A stretch of 64,000 bases of DNA from Hydrogenoanaerobacterium sp032017025 (GCF_032017025.1 NZ_DALZQO010000012.1:21406-85405); one strand, 5' to 3'. Positions 43,778 through 52,660 are shown, counted from the stretch's first letter. The notes: generated by a model from the letters alone, not told the origin. Numbers and translations are program-made.

Positions 43778-44534
43778 GCTTGCAGATGAGGTGATATGCA
43801 CACAATCGGTATACAATGCCAGGATTTATACACAATGGATTGCGTATAAAGACTTGCCCAACCCGCCCTACTTCTACCGCACCGAGGAAGGCACCTTGCT
43901 TTCAAACTGTGACGGTGTGCTCACCATAGATGACAAGCAGTTTGACCCCGCCGAGCTGCGCCAGTTTATTCGTATGTGCGGCTGCCATACAGTGGTGTGT
44001 GCAGAGCCGGCAGCACAGCGGCTGGGGCTTCGGGGCGATTATACCGCCGCGACGGTAATGTGCTACAGTGGCACGCAGGTGCAGCCCACCAGACAGGTAG
44101 AAACTGCTCCAAAGCTGGACCACGTTTTCCCACTGCTGCAAGCCACATTTGAAAACATGCAAAACGCGGTATTTGAACTTTGGTATTGCGATATATCATT
44201 GAAAATACGCCGTGAGCTTGCCTATGTCTATGGCATCTACAATGACGGTAATTGTGCCCAAAACGGGCGGGAGGTACCTACATTGGCGGCTACGGCGGGC
44301 GTATACTACCAGAACCCGCAAACTGCGGTGATCGGTTCGGTTGCGACAATACCCGAGCAGCGGGGAAGAGGGCTTGCAACCGAAATTTTAAAAACGCTGA
44401 TTGCACGCATTCAAAGTGACGGGCGTTTACCGCAAATTGTGGCGCTTAACGAGAGTGCCGGCCGGCTCTACCGCAGGCTGGGCTTTGAGGAAACCGAAAA
44501 ATTCATTGAAATAAAGCTGCATCAAGAATATTAA
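43770..44534 (+). CDS. GNAT family N-acetyltransferase
   Basis: 254 residues; the C-terminal GNAT domain shows VATIPEQRGRGLATEILKTL and ESAGRLYRRLGFEE. The N-terminal 110 residues are a separate part not recognised. TTG start, which overlaps the end of the M42 gene by eight bases, so it belongs to the same operon. The link with peptidases suggests acylation of amino acids or peptides, but this is only context. Confidence 0.82.
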   Translation: MIRLADEVICTQSVYNARIYTQWIAYKDLPNPPYFYRTEEGTLLSNCDGVLTIDDKQFDPAELRQFIRMCGCHTVVCAEPAAQRLGLRGDYTAATVMCYSGTQVQPTRQVETAPKLDHVFPLLQATFENMQNAVFELWYCDISLKIRRELAYVYGIYNDGNCAQNGREVPTLAATAGVYYQNPQTAVIGSVATIPEQRGRGLATEILKTLIARIQSDGRLPQIVALNESAGRLYRRLGFEETEKFIEIKLHQEY

Positions 44535-44551
44535 AAAATAAGGATAGAAAC

Positions 44552-45823
44552 ATGGAACAAAACTTTTTTCAAATTGATTCGTATTTAAAGGAAACAGCGA
44601 AACAGGCGGAGACAAAATGTGCGGCTCGCTTTGCAGAGATAGATGAGATTGCCGAATACAATCAGCTTAAGGTGTTGTCGGCATTCAATCGTCAGGGAGT
44701 GAGTGAAACCCATTTTGCAGGCAGCACCGGCTATGGCTACGGTGACCGCGGCCGTGAGGTGCTTGATGCCGTATTTGCTGAGATAACAGGGTGCGAAGAC
44801 GCATTGGTACGGCACAATTTTGTGTCGGGCACGCATGCACTCACCACTGCGTTGTTTGGTGTTCTTCGCCCCGGCGACGTGTTGCTTTCCATCACCGGTG
44901 CGCCGTATGATACCATGGAAGAGGTCATCGGCATCCGCGGCGAAAACACAGGCTCACTCAAAGATTTTGGTGTGCAGTACCGCCAGCTCGACCCATTACC
45001 CGACGGTACGCCCGACTACGAGAAGATGGCAGAGGCGGTAAAAGGCGTAAAGGTTGCGTACATCCAGCGCTCACGCGGGTATGCATTGCGCCCCTCGCTG
45101 CGCATCTCCGAAATTGAAAAGCTGTGTAAAACGGTACGTATGGGCAACCCCGATGCAATCATTATGGTGGATAATTGCTACGGTGAGTTTGCTGAGGAGA
45201 GGGAACCCACACAGGCGGGTGCAGATCTTATCATCGGTTCGCTGATTAAAAATGCGGGCGGCGGCATTGCGCAGACCGGCGGGTACATAGCGGGTAGAAA
45301 AGACCTGGTGGAGCTTTGCGCCTATCGGCTTACCTCGCCGGGTATGGGCAAGGAGGTTGGCTGTACGCTGGGGCAGACGCGCAATATGTTTATGGGGCTG
45401 TTCTTTGCACCCGATGTAGTGGCAAGCGCGCTCAAAACCGCGGTGTTTGCGTCGGCATATTTTGACCTGCTCGGGTACGAGGTGTACCCGAAGTACGATG
45501 AACCGCGTACCGATATTATTCAGGCGGTGACGCTGGGCAGCGATACCGGTTTGGTAGCATTTTGCCAGGGCGTACAAAAAGGTTCGCCGGTAGATGCGTT
45601 TGTACAGCCTGAACCGTGGGAAATGCCGGGCTACGAAAGCCCTGTCATTATGGCGGCAGGCGCATTTACGATGGGGGCGTCTATCGAGCTTTCTGCCGAT
45701 GGCCCAATTCGCGAGCCTTATGCGGTGTGGCTACAGGGCGGGCTCACCTACCACAGCGGTAAGATGGGTATTTTACTTGCAGCGCAATCGATGCTGGATT
45801 GCGGTGTTATCCATACAAAATAG
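44552..45823 (+). CDS. Methionine gamma-lyase-related PLP protein (Al_resist family)
   Basis: 423 residues. Family features are NQLKVLSAFNRQGVSETHF, GSTGYGYGDRGRE and the PLP Lys in GSLIKNAGGGI. The family was once named aluminium resistance protein and is close to cystathionine/methionine gamma-lyases; its reaction is not settled. Ends 74 bases before tRNA-Leu and is the last housekeeping gene before the mobile region. ATG at 44552 behind AATAAGGATAGAAAC. Confidence 0.88.
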   Translation: MEQNFFQIDSYLKETAKQAETKCAARFAEIDEIAEYNQLKVLSAFNRQGVSETHFAGSTGYGYGDRGREVLDAVFAEITGCEDALVRHNFVSGTHALTTALFGVLRPGDVLLSITGAPYDTMEEVIGIRGENTGSLKDFGVQYRQLDPLPDGTPDYEKMAEAVKGVKVAYIQRSRGYALRPSLRISEIEKLCKTVRMGNPDAIIMVDNCYGEFAEEREPTQAGADLIIGSLIKNAGGGIAQTGGYIAGRKDLVELCAYRLTSPGMGKEVGCTLGQTRNMFMGLFFAPDVVASALKTAVFASAYFDLLGYEVYPKYDEPRTDIIQAVTLGSDTGLVAFCQGVQKGSPVDAFVQPEPWEMPGYESPVIMAAGAFTMGASIELSADGPIREPYAVWLQGGLTYHSGKMGILLAAQSMLDCGVIHTK

Positions 45824-45853
45824 TACAATCTACAGGAATTCTCGCAATTGCAC

Positions 45854-45883
45854 TTGACGAAACATGGTGTTCTATGATAGAAT
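45854..45883 (+). promoter_or_regulatory. Promoter of tRNA-Leu
   Basis: TTGACG (45854-45859), 18-base spacer, TAGAAT (45878-45883). Confidence 0.65.
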
Positions 45884-45896
45884 AACTCTTGCAATT

Positions 45897-45982
45897 GCGG
45901 ATGTGGCGGAATTGGCAGACGCGCTAGATTTAGGCTCTAGTGGATTACCCCCGTGAGTGTTCAAGTCACTTCATCCGCACCA
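45897..45982 (+). tRNA. tRNA-Leu (anticodon UAG)
   Basis: 86 bases with encoded CCA and the long variable arm of Leu tRNAs. Acceptor GCGGATG pairs with CATCCGC; the anticodon stem CTAGA/TCTAG encloses TTTAGGC (anticodon TAG); the T-arm reads GTGTTCAAGTCAC. Base composition and gene content change sharply right after it. Confidence 0.96.
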
Positions 45983-46543
45983 TAAGAAATGGTAGTAAAA
46001 GATGTCATCGGCAGAAATGCCGATGACATCGCTATTTACAAGCATTTTTTCTCAAAAAATAAGCGTTTTTTTGCAAGTCATTTTCGTGGATGTGAAAACT
46101 TCGATTTTCGGCTGTCAGTGTATTTGAACTATCACGATTTTGCACATAATAAGCTCCAAAAGCACAGTACATAGTGGCAAAATAAAAAGTAACGCCCTTT
46201 TTTGAGAGTGCTGAAAAACCCAGTGTTTAAGCCACTTTGTTGCACCCTGTGTAAAAGGGCGCCACTCATAACAATCGAATAAAATATAAGTAAGGCCCTG
46301 ATTTCAATAATAAGAAATCAGGGCCTTTTTTGCGTTTTAGAAGAAAGGAACTAAAATCAATGAATATAACCTGAAATACAGCTGTTACCCCTCACATATA
46401 TGGGTAGCGCCCTTTTTAACCAAAAGATTTAACGAGGGTTTCAAAAAGGCGCTACTTCAAATTAAGGCCAAGTCTATGGAGAAATCCAAAGACTTGGTCT
46501 TTGTTTATTTCCACCCCAAATTAAATCGAAAGGAATGAGAACA
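45983..46543. other. Junction region after tRNA-Leu with nested inverted repeats
   Basis: No gene of normal size. GCCCTTTT (46192-46199) can pair with AAAAGGGC (46253-46260). A perfect terminator hairpin is at 46292-46331 (AAGGCCCTGATTTC/GAAATCAGGGCCTT plus T-run). GTAGCGCCCTTTTT (46404-46417) pairs with AAAAAGGCGCTAC (46443-46455). A fourth hairpin at 46464-46503 stands before the next gene. GGAAC before a four-codon ATG frame at 46360 may be a relic leader. Confidence 0.6.
46292..46331 (+). terminator. Perfect 14-bp terminator in the junction region
   Basis: AAGGCCCTGATTTC, an eight-base loop, GAAATCAGGGCCTT and TTTTTT. Confidence 0.85.
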
Positions 46544-47236
46544 ATGTCACGTAGCTTTATGTACGGCACGAGATTACAAGAAATGGAACAGATGATGATG
46601 TCTGTTCCTAATTTTTTACCGAGAACGAAAGGAATGTTTATCATAGGACAGAAAACAATTGACGAAAAGGAAGAATTCAAGAGGTGTATCTATTGCAGTG
46701 AATACAGCAAGGGCGGCTGCCGAAGGTTACAGTGCCCATATCTTTTGGAGAGAGCAGATTTTGGTCAAATCGGATATGCTGATTTTATCAAGGATAGCTT
46801 TTGGGACTCAGATGACTTCTTTTTCAAGAAACGACTCCGAGGTTTGTTCCGCAGCTTCACCGGCGAATGGTTCATGTCCTCCTATCACAAGGATAGATAT
46901 TTATGTCTTGCACAAGGTAGCGCCCTTTTGCAAAGCACAAAGAAACAAAACCTTGCACTGCTGTATTTACTGACAGCCAATGAACAGCTTTGGGATAGAG
47001 CAAAAGATCACATCTATCCAAACAAAATTGCACTATCGGAAATCACTCTCACCGGCATTAACACAACCTGTTATGCGTTATTTCAAGCAGCCAAAACCAT
47101 TGCAAGCGGTAAGCTCCACATCAAGGAAAATGAGCTTGCCGATAAAACTCTGATTGGTGAGGTTGCCTTTAAAACCATTATACAGGCTTTCTTAATTGAG
47201 AGATATGGCGATGAGATTATGACTGTGAATCAGTAA
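46544..47236 (+). CDS. Conserved Cys-rich protein of conjugative elements, unknown function
   Basis: 230 residues, soluble. A cluster of Cys at about 49-64 (CIYCSEYSKGGCRRLQC) suggests a bound metal. The C-terminal half is helical. Found, as far as I can recognise, as an accessory gene of Tn1549-like elements, but no function is known to me. The ATG at 46544 is preferred over 46535, which is too close to AAAGGA. A terminator-like hairpin lies 41 bases before the start. A 14-base GGTAGCGCCCTTTT inside the gene repeats a motif from the upstream junction region. Confidence 0.7.
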   Translation: MSRSFMYGTRLQEMEQMMMSVPNFLPRTKGMFIIGQKTIDEKEEFKRCIYCSEYSKGGCRRLQCPYLLERADFGQIGYADFIKDSFWDSDDFFFKKRLRGLFRSFTGEWFMSSYHKDRYLCLAQGSALLQSTKKQNLALLYLLTANEQLWDRAKDHIYPNKIALSEITLTGINTTCYALFQAAKTIASGKLHIKENELADKTLIGEVAFKTIIQAFLIERYGDEIMTVNQ

Positions 47237-47266
47237 AAAAGAGCCTGTCGAAAGAGACTCTTATCG

Positions 47267-47509
47267 TTACTTTGAATAGGTCATTAAATCACTGATGTCG
47301 CAGTCTAAAACAAAACAGATACGAGTCAGCACATCAACATCCATACGCTCTATGTTTCCGTTGTACCATTTGTCAGCGACCTCAAAACGAACATCAGCAA
47401 GACGAGCTAAAGCACTGCGTGTTAAGCTCTTCTTATCCATGATTTCCTTAATATGAAAGGATATTTTGCCATAGTCTTTTATCTCAAAAATAGAATTTGC
47501 GTTACTCAT
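47267..47509 (-). CDS. XRE-family helix-turn-helix regulator
   Basis: 80 residues. The helix-turn-helix region reads ISFHIKEIMDKKSLTRSALARLADV with WYNGNIERMDVDVLTRICFVL after it, the Cro/C1 pattern. Divergent from the SLOG gene, with a palindrome between them, so it likely represses both. ATG at 47509 behind GAGGTGAGAAAT. Confidence 0.85.
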   Translation of the reverse strand: MSNANSIFEIKDYGKISFHIKEIMDKKSLTRSALARLADVRFEVADKWYNGNIERMDVDVLTRICFVLDCDISDLMTYSK

Positions 47510-47552
47510 ATTTCTCACCTCTCTATAAATAGTCTATCTGAATTTGTTACGC

Positions 47553-47592
47553 TTGACTATTTACACATATATAGATACTATGTATATAGTAT
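47553..47592 (+). promoter_or_regulatory. Promoter and palindromic operator between XRE and SLOG genes
   Basis: TTGACT (47553-47558), 17-base spacer, TACTAT (47576-47581). The -10 box is inside ATACTAT-GTAT-ATAGTAT (47575-47592), a perfect seven-base inverted repeat, so a bound XRE dimer would block RNA polymerase. Confidence 0.6.
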
Positions 47593-47612
47593 TATTTGAA
47601 AGGAAAGATAAT

Positions 47613-48128
47613 ATGCAAACAAAAGAACATTCACTCTGTTTCACCGGTCATCGCAGTGAAAAGCTACCTAAGACAGAGCAAGAAATGGAGCATCTGAAAC
47701 GAAAGCTTTTAGCTGAAATTGACAATGCAATCGAAAACGGCATTGATACCTTCTATATGGGAGCCTGCTATGGATTTGATTTACTTGCTGCCCAAATGGT
47801 GCTACGAAGGAAAAAGGTCATTTCACTGAATGAGCCAAGACAAAAGCCACTCAAACTTGTAGCAGTGATTCCATTTGGGGAGCAAGCTTCTCGATGGAGC
47901 GAGAAAGACAGAGAACTTTACTTTGACTATACTCTGCCCTACTGTGATGAGGTCGTTACACTAAATACGCACTACAAGCAAGGCTGTTACCATGAACGCA
48001 ACCGATATATGGTAGACCGATGTAGCAAGATGATTGCCTATTATGACGGTGGATCAGGCGGAACAGCGTACACAGTAAACTATGCAAAAACAAATGGTTT
48101 GGAAATCACAAATCTATATGAAAGCTAA
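47613..48128 (+). CDS. SLOG-family protein (DUF1273/YpsA-like)
   Basis: 171 residues, Rossmann-like. It begins with SLCFTGHRSEKLP, has FYMGACYGFDLLAA and VAVIPFGEQASRW, and ends with YYDGGSGGTAYTVNYA; these glycine-rich turns form the ligand pocket of SLOG proteins, proposed to bind nucleotide-derived ligands. In mobile elements their role is unclear. ATG at 47613 behind AAAGGAAAG. The longer frame to 47544 crosses the operator. Confidence 0.85.
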   Translation: MQTKEHSLCFTGHRSEKLPKTEQEMEHLKRKLLAEIDNAIENGIDTFYMGACYGFDLLAAQMVLRRKKVISLNEPRQKPLKLVAVIPFGEQASRWSEKDRELYFDYTLPYCDEVVTLNTHYKQGCYHERNRYMVDRCSKMIAYYDGGSGGTAYTVNYAKTNGLEITNLYES

Positions 48129-48133
48129 CGCTT

Positions 48134-48165
48134 AGAGTCACTTCAATTTGAAGTGGCTCTTTTTT
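48134..48165 (+). terminator. Leader hairpin before the ArdA gene
   Basis: AGAGTCACTTC-AATTT-GAAGTGGCTCT with TTTTTT, ending 32 bases before the start codon of the next gene. Confidence 0.8.
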
Positions 48166-48196
48166 ATAGCCTAAATCAGAAATGGAGGAACAAAAA

Positions 48197-49462
48197 TTGA
48201 ATATTAGAATTAAAACAAAAGACAGCACCACAGGTTTTACAATACCTTGCAGTGAAGAACAAATCGACAAGCTTTGTGAGGTTCTCGGTATCTCCAATAA
48301 CAGTCAAGCTGAGATAACAGTCGATAGTGTGTATATGGATGACAGAGCCAATGCTCTACTCCAGAACAAGACTTTTAATCTGGACAAACTCAATTACCTT
48401 GCCAAAAGACTGGACAGCTTTGACGGAAAGGAAATGACCACATTCTATGCAGTAGCTTACGGCGAACAGATTGAAGATATTGACAGCCTCATCAATCTCA
48501 CCTTTAACACCCACTGTGCCAGAGTTGTGAGCGATTTCAGCGACCTTGACGCCATAGGCAAGAGTATGTACCTCGTAGAGCGTGGCGGCGTGACTATGGA
48601 GGAATTAAACCGACTGAATGGCGAGGAATATTTCAAAAAGGTGCTTGCCGATAACCCTAATCCGTTGGTAATCCCATACGGCATTATTTACAAAAACAAA
48701 AATGAGTTTGAACAGGCCTATGACGGCACCCATTTCCCCGAATATTACTGGGAAGAAAATATGGGAACCCTCACGCTGAGCAAGGATGGCTTTGCGGAAT
48801 ACCTCTATCTACCCTATGCGGAAACGGAGCTTACCAAGGCATTGGAACGATTGGGTGCAAGAGATGTTTCCGAGTGCGAGATCACAATGGACAGCAGCCT
48901 ATTTAATGATGAGATGAAGAATATCCTAAAAGCCTTACCGAAAAACAGTCAAGAACAGCTTGACGGCATCAATCATATTGCCAAGAGAATTGCTGAAATG
49001 GGTAGTAAAGAAATGCCATATTTCAACAATCTTACAGGTGATTTACAGCCGCAAACCATGAAAGACCTTGATGCAATTTTCGATAGTGCCTATGAATTTG
49101 AAATGTTCGATGGAATTTATAATGCAAAGGACTACGGCAGATATATGATCTGTGATAGCGGCCACTTTGAGTATGATGATAACTTAGAGGAATATATCGA
49201 CTTTGAACGGTACGGCAGTCAAAGACTGAAATGTGAAAACGGCGCATTTACAAGCGCAGGATATCTTGTCTATCATGGCTATAACCAAGATCTCGCTGAA
49301 ATGCTTTCTGAGATCGGTATTGAAATTTCGTCACAACAAACACAAACTCTCAAGCTGTATATGCCACTCAAAGGCAGCACCTACTATCCTTGGACTATGG
49401 CGATATTTATGATAAAATGGATACAATCCTTGGACTTTACATTGAAAATGGTTACCATGTGA
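48197..49462 (+). CDS. Antirestriction protein, ArdA type (frameshifted at the 3' end)
   Basis: 421 residues in this frame, made of ArdA-like modules: EYLYLPYAETELTKALERLGA and later DFERYGSQRLKCENG. ArdA proteins are acidic DNA mimics that inhibit type I restriction during conjugative entry; the many Asp/Glu fit. TTG start at 48197 with GGAGG eight bases before; an ATG at 48182 is part of that site. Near 49388 the homologous sequence passes into another frame (next entry), so the last ~25 residues (AIFMIKWIQSLDF...) look like out-of-frame product. A missing C in CTATCC-TTGG would explain it. Confidence 0.75.
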   Translation: MNIRIKTKDSTTGFTIPCSEEQIDKLCEVLGISNNSQAEITVDSVYMDDRANALLQNKTFNLDKLNYLAKRLDSFDGKEMTTFYAVAYGEQIEDIDSLINLTFNTHCARVVSDFSDLDAIGKSMYLVERGGVTMEELNRLNGEEYFKKVLADNPNPLVIPYGIIYKNKNEFEQAYDGTHFPEYYWEENMGTLTLSKDGFAEYLYLPYAETELTKALERLGARDVSECEITMDSSLFNDEMKNILKALPKNSQEQLDGINHIAKRIAEMGSKEMPYFNNLTGDLQPQTMKDLDAIFDSAYEFEMFDGIYNAKDYGRYMICDSGHFEYDDNLEEYIDFERYGSQRLKCENGAFTSAGYLVYHGYNQDLAEMLSEIGIEISSQQTQTLKLYMPLKGSTYYPWTMAIFMIKWIQSLDFTLKMVTM

Positions 49463-49677
49463 AATTTGCAAGCGATACCACCGAGGTGCAATTTAAGGTG
49501 TGGAATCTCAATGTAGATATTGAAAACGCACCACTTGCCGCAGCAGATCGTGAGGGAAACAGATTTAAGGTAGATAGTTCTATCATGCTCGAAGTGCCTG
49601 TTTCCTTTGGTGGAAAGTTATTGGCACCTATGAGAATTAAGGTGAAAAACAGTGCCGGGTACACCCCTATATTTTAA
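49388..49677 (+). pseudogene. 3' part of the ArdA-type gene in a shifted frame
   Basis: Reads on from the ArdA gene in the next frame: LDYGDIYDKMDTILGLYIE and a C-terminal part ending in RIKVKNSAGYTPIF. It has no ribosome site of its own, overlaps the upstream frame by 75 bases and stays open for 96 codons. One inserted base near 49388 would join the two parts into one protein of about 490 residues. Either a real frameshift mutation or a sequencing error. Confidence 0.6.
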
Positions 49678-49764
49678 CTTTTCCTTAACTATCATCTTTC
49701 AGTAGCTATTATTTGCTTTGTGTGGTAGTGTTTGCCTTAACAAAAATACAGGAGGAAAAACCTT

Positions 49765-50298
49765 ATGAAAAATATAACAGATAAAACCAAGAAAAGACTT
49801 GTAATAACAGGTGGTCTTGCCATCAGTGCAGTGCTTGTAATCCTTATTTCAGGAGCATTTAGAACTCCTGCCACTGACGATGTGAATATTCTCGACAGCA
49901 GCACTGAACCCCAAAGCATTGTGGTAGAAACACCCGATACCACAGAAAAAGAAAATAAAATTGTGGTCCCCGACATCGAAATCCCACAGGAAACAGAAAA
50001 TACACATGGCAATGACAAGGGCACCGACCAAACAATTCAATCTGACATCCCCCAAAAGCCTACCTATACCGCGGAAGAACTTACTAACCCAGAGCAGAAA
50101 CCGAATAGAGAGAAAGTGGATAAACCTACTGAGGAAAACCCCACTCCTCCGCAGACACAGGATAAGCCCGCAGAAAAGCCAAACAATCCAACCGGTGGCT
50201 TGCCGGGCTTCGATAATGTGCCTAATATGGGCGATAACCAAACCATTAAAGGTGACAGCGACGGAGATATCAATAAACAAGTCGGCATTATGGACTGA
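49765..50298 (+). CDS. DUF6550-type conjugative element protein
   Basis: 177 residues. Membrane anchor near 13-32 (VITGGLAISAVLVILISGAF), then a Pro/Thr/Glu-rich extracellular stretch and the typical ending GDSDGDINKQVGIMD. These proteins stand in a fixed place beside ArdA and DUF3852 genes in Clostridial conjugative elements; the function is unknown, possibly linked to the mating channel. ATG behind CAGGAGGAAAAACCTT. Confidence 0.78.
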   Translation: MKNITDKTKKRLVITGGLAISAVLVILISGAFRTPATDDVNILDSSTEPQSIVVETPDTTEKENKIVVPDIEIPQETENTHGNDKGTDQTIQSDIPQKPTYTAEELTNPEQKPNREKVDKPTEENPTPPQTQDKPAEKPNNPTGGLPGFDNVPNMGDNQTIKGDSDGDINKQVGIMD

Positions 50299-50316
50299 AT
50301 ATATATAATAAGCTAA

Positions 50317-50350
50317 GAAAAATGCGCTGCAGTCAAGCAGTGCATTTTTC
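50317..50350 (+). terminator. Leader hairpin before the secreted protein gene
   Basis: GAAAAATGCGCTGC-AGTCAA-GCAGTGCATTTTTC, 19 bases before the next start codon. Confidence 0.8.
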
Positions 50351-50369
50351 TTTGTGGAAAGGAGATTAG

Positions 50370-52097
50370 ATGAAAAAAATTCTAACAGCACTCTGCCTAA
50401 CCCTTGCCATTGTTTGTAGTTTTTCTGTCCCTGCTTTTGCTGTGGGAGATGGAAACATTGACGGTGGCGGCGGCGATATGGAAAGCGGCACAAGCACCAA
50501 TGTGTGGTCACTGGGTAACGAAGGAGTAAGAGTAACAGTGGTAAAATCAGACACCCACACTGCGGTTACTACACCCATAGATATCAGTAACCGCACACCA
50601 AGCTCCTCAATATACAACTTTGGTAAAGTAAGCAAGATTCAATACAGCAATGGTAAGGCACTTTCCCCGCAACAAGGTGGATATACTTGCATTAATCCTG
50701 TACAGGCTATGCCAAAAATTATAAGCACCAATGGTAGCAACAACATTGATGCTATAAAGAAATATTTTTGTTCTGAATACACAATTAAATTAATTGCCAA
50801 TCAGACAGGGATGAACTACGATGTGCTCATCAGTGGTAAATACAAGTTGTTGATAGAGCCATTTGCCTTTTATAAGTTTGAGGGTGTTATGGTTTTAACA
50901 ACAGCAACCGAAGCGGCTATCTATGATGAGCAAGTCAGTGGTCTGCTTCGCAGACGAATGGCATCATTATCTCATAAGAACCTACCTCTTGCCATGTTTC
51001 TCGAAGTATCTGACCTCGGCTATCCTGCATGGAGTGGCAGTACCACTAAAACTGTATCTAATGCAGATATCAAGTCCTCTCTCGGTCTTGGCATCGTCAG
51101 ATTTACCGAGCAGCCCGAAAAGCCTGTGGTGTCCTCCTATGACTATGAATATCGAGTAAACACCGAGGTCATCACAGCTGTAACTGTCAGTGGTGGGCAG
51201 TCTGATCCCGATAATCCTACAACAGTTAGCTTCAGTATTGGAGGTAGAACCTATAATGTGGGCAATGTCTATTACCCCGATGGCGATAGTCAACTTGCTT
51301 GGGTAAAATGGACTACCCCGGCTACCGAGCAGGATATGGTTACTAATGTTTCTGTTCGTGGCCCGGGTGGTACAGATAAAACTACTATCAACTACAAGAT
51401 TGTTGACCTTGATAAGAATCCACCTCCGAACCCTGTTGCCGATGATCGTAACGATAGCTTCTGCCAAGAATCTGTCCCTACAAGGGCAGAAAAGAAAAGA
51501 GCAGATTGGTCGGTGTGGCGTCCGTGGTGGCAAGAGTACTGGGTGGACAGAGGTCATTGGGAGTCAGATGATTGGACGGATAGTGAGGGCAATTCCCATT
51601 CAAGCAGTTATTGGGTGTCAAACTGGGTAGATGAGGGATGGTGGGAGTTTGATTTGAACCGCTACTATGCTTCCTTTTCTGCCAATATGAATATTACCTG
51701 TGACAGCAAAAATCCAACAGCCACAGGCTCTACTATGAAAAGTGGATATGGTATCAACCAAAAGGTGTCGGCATCGGTCAGCACCAACCAGTCCTCAGCA
51801 GTTTCCAAGCCACAAAATGCTGTCAGCTATTTCCCAGAGTTTGGCTACAAGACCTACTGGAGATTGCTTGAAAGAATGAGCGGTGGCAGCTTTGAGTTTA
51901 AGAAAAATAACTACTCCACCTACAAAAACAGAACCCACTTCACACCTGTGTGGTTTCCAAACGGAAACTATGAGGTGAACACTTGGGTAATTGATAGTTG
52001 GACACCCGTGGGTATGCTTTCATCTAACCTAACCAACACATTAAACATCAGAGGATCTGTTTGGGATGACTGGCATATCGGTCCTCTGAACCCTTAA
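50370..52097 (+). CDS. Secreted protein of conjugative elements, unknown function
   Basis: 575 residues. A clear Sec signal peptide, KKILTALCLTLAIVCSFS with AFA cleavage site near residue 25. The mature protein is rich in Trp, Tyr and Ser, with an unusual Trp-dense segment (WSVWRPWWQEYWVDRGHW) at about 380, and no known catalytic motif that I can name. Bacterial-Ig-like beta structure is likely. Its place between DUF6550 and DUF3852 suggests a part of the extracellular mating or adhesion apparatus. ATG behind GAAAGGAGATTAG. Confidence 0.72.
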   Translation: MKKILTALCLTLAIVCSFSVPAFAVGDGNIDGGGGDMESGTSTNVWSLGNEGVRVTVVKSDTHTAVTTPIDISNRTPSSSIYNFGKVSKIQYSNGKALSPQQGGYTCINPVQAMPKIISTNGSNNIDAIKKYFCSEYTIKLIANQTGMNYDVLISGKYKLLIEPFAFYKFEGVMVLTTATEAAIYDEQVSGLLRRRMASLSHKNLPLAMFLEVSDLGYPAWSGSTTKTVSNADIKSSLGLGIVRFTEQPEKPVVSSYDYEYRVNTEVITAVTVSGGQSDPDNPTTVSFSIGGRTYNVGNVYYPDGDSQLAWVKWTTPATEQDMVTNVSVRGPGGTDKTTINYKIVDLDKNPPPNPVADDRNDSFCQESVPTRAEKKRADWSVWRPWWQEYWVDRGHWESDDWTDSEGNSHSSSYWVSNWVDEGWWEFDLNRYYASFSANMNITCDSKNPTATGSTMKSGYGINQKVSASVSTNQSSAVSKPQNAVSYFPEFGYKTYWRLLERMSGGSFEFKKNNYSTYKNRTHFTPVWFPNGNYEVNTWVIDSWTPVGMLSSNLTNTLNIRGSVWDDWHIGPLNP

Positions 52098-52115
52098 AAT
52101 GAAAGGAATAAATGT

Positions 52116-52448
52116 ATGACAAAAAACAAAAAAATAGTATTCTGCATTGTGATTGCAGTGATTGTGTGCCTTGCTTTTAGCACCACAGCTTTTGCTGCGG
52201 GGGATGTTGCCGGAGCCATTGAGGGAACTTGGAATGATGCTTCAGGGCAGATTAAAACCGTAGTAAATAAGGTTGTATTCCCTGCAATCGACCTCATATT
52301 GGCAGTGTTTTTCTTTGCCAAATTGGGGATGGCGTACTTTGATTATCGAAAAAGTGGTCAGTTTGAATGGACTGGCCCAGCAATTCTATTTGCTTGTTTA
52401 ATTTTCACGATTACCGCACCGACTTATATTTGGCAGATACTTGCATAA
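52116..52448 (+). CDS. DUF3852 membrane protein
   Basis: 110 residues. Signal-type first helix (IVFCIVIAVIVCLAFSTTAFA), then AGDVAGAIEGTWNDASGQIK and two more helices with FFAKLGMAYFDYRKSGQFEW. This matches DUF3852 proteins, small pilin-like or channel-associated products found in Tn1549-type elements before the type IV secretion genes. Here no secretion gene follows; the restriction-modification cargo does. Confidence 0.82.
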   Translation: MTKNKKIVFCIVIAVIVCLAFSTTAFAAGDVAGAIEGTWNDASGQIKTVVNKVVFPAIDLILAVFFFAKLGMAYFDYRKSGQFEWTGPAILFACLIFTITAPTYIWQILA

Positions 52449-52534
52449 GGACGGTGGAAATAGAAAAAGGACAACTAATCTTAAGCACAAATAGTCTTTA
52501 TGGGCTTATATCACATTACGTAAGATTCATACAA

Positions 52535-52575
52535 AAAAGATGCTTGCAAAACAATGTAGCCAGCAGGCATCTTTT
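52535..52575 (+). terminator. Hairpin before the methyltransferase gene
   Basis: AAAAGATGC...GCATCTTTT with GC/GC extension and TCTTTTT after it; separates the conjugation genes from the cargo. Confidence 0.7.
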
Positions 52576-52660
52576 CTTTTTAATTTAAGAAGATTAAGTT
52601 CTTCTCATAGCTTTCATATCAAAAATAGTGTATAATATTTCTTGGAAACGAGGTGAATAT

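Noticed and set aside
46360..46374. Four-codon ATG ORF after the junction terminator
   Set aside because: Too short to call; may be a leader relic, but there is no further evidence.
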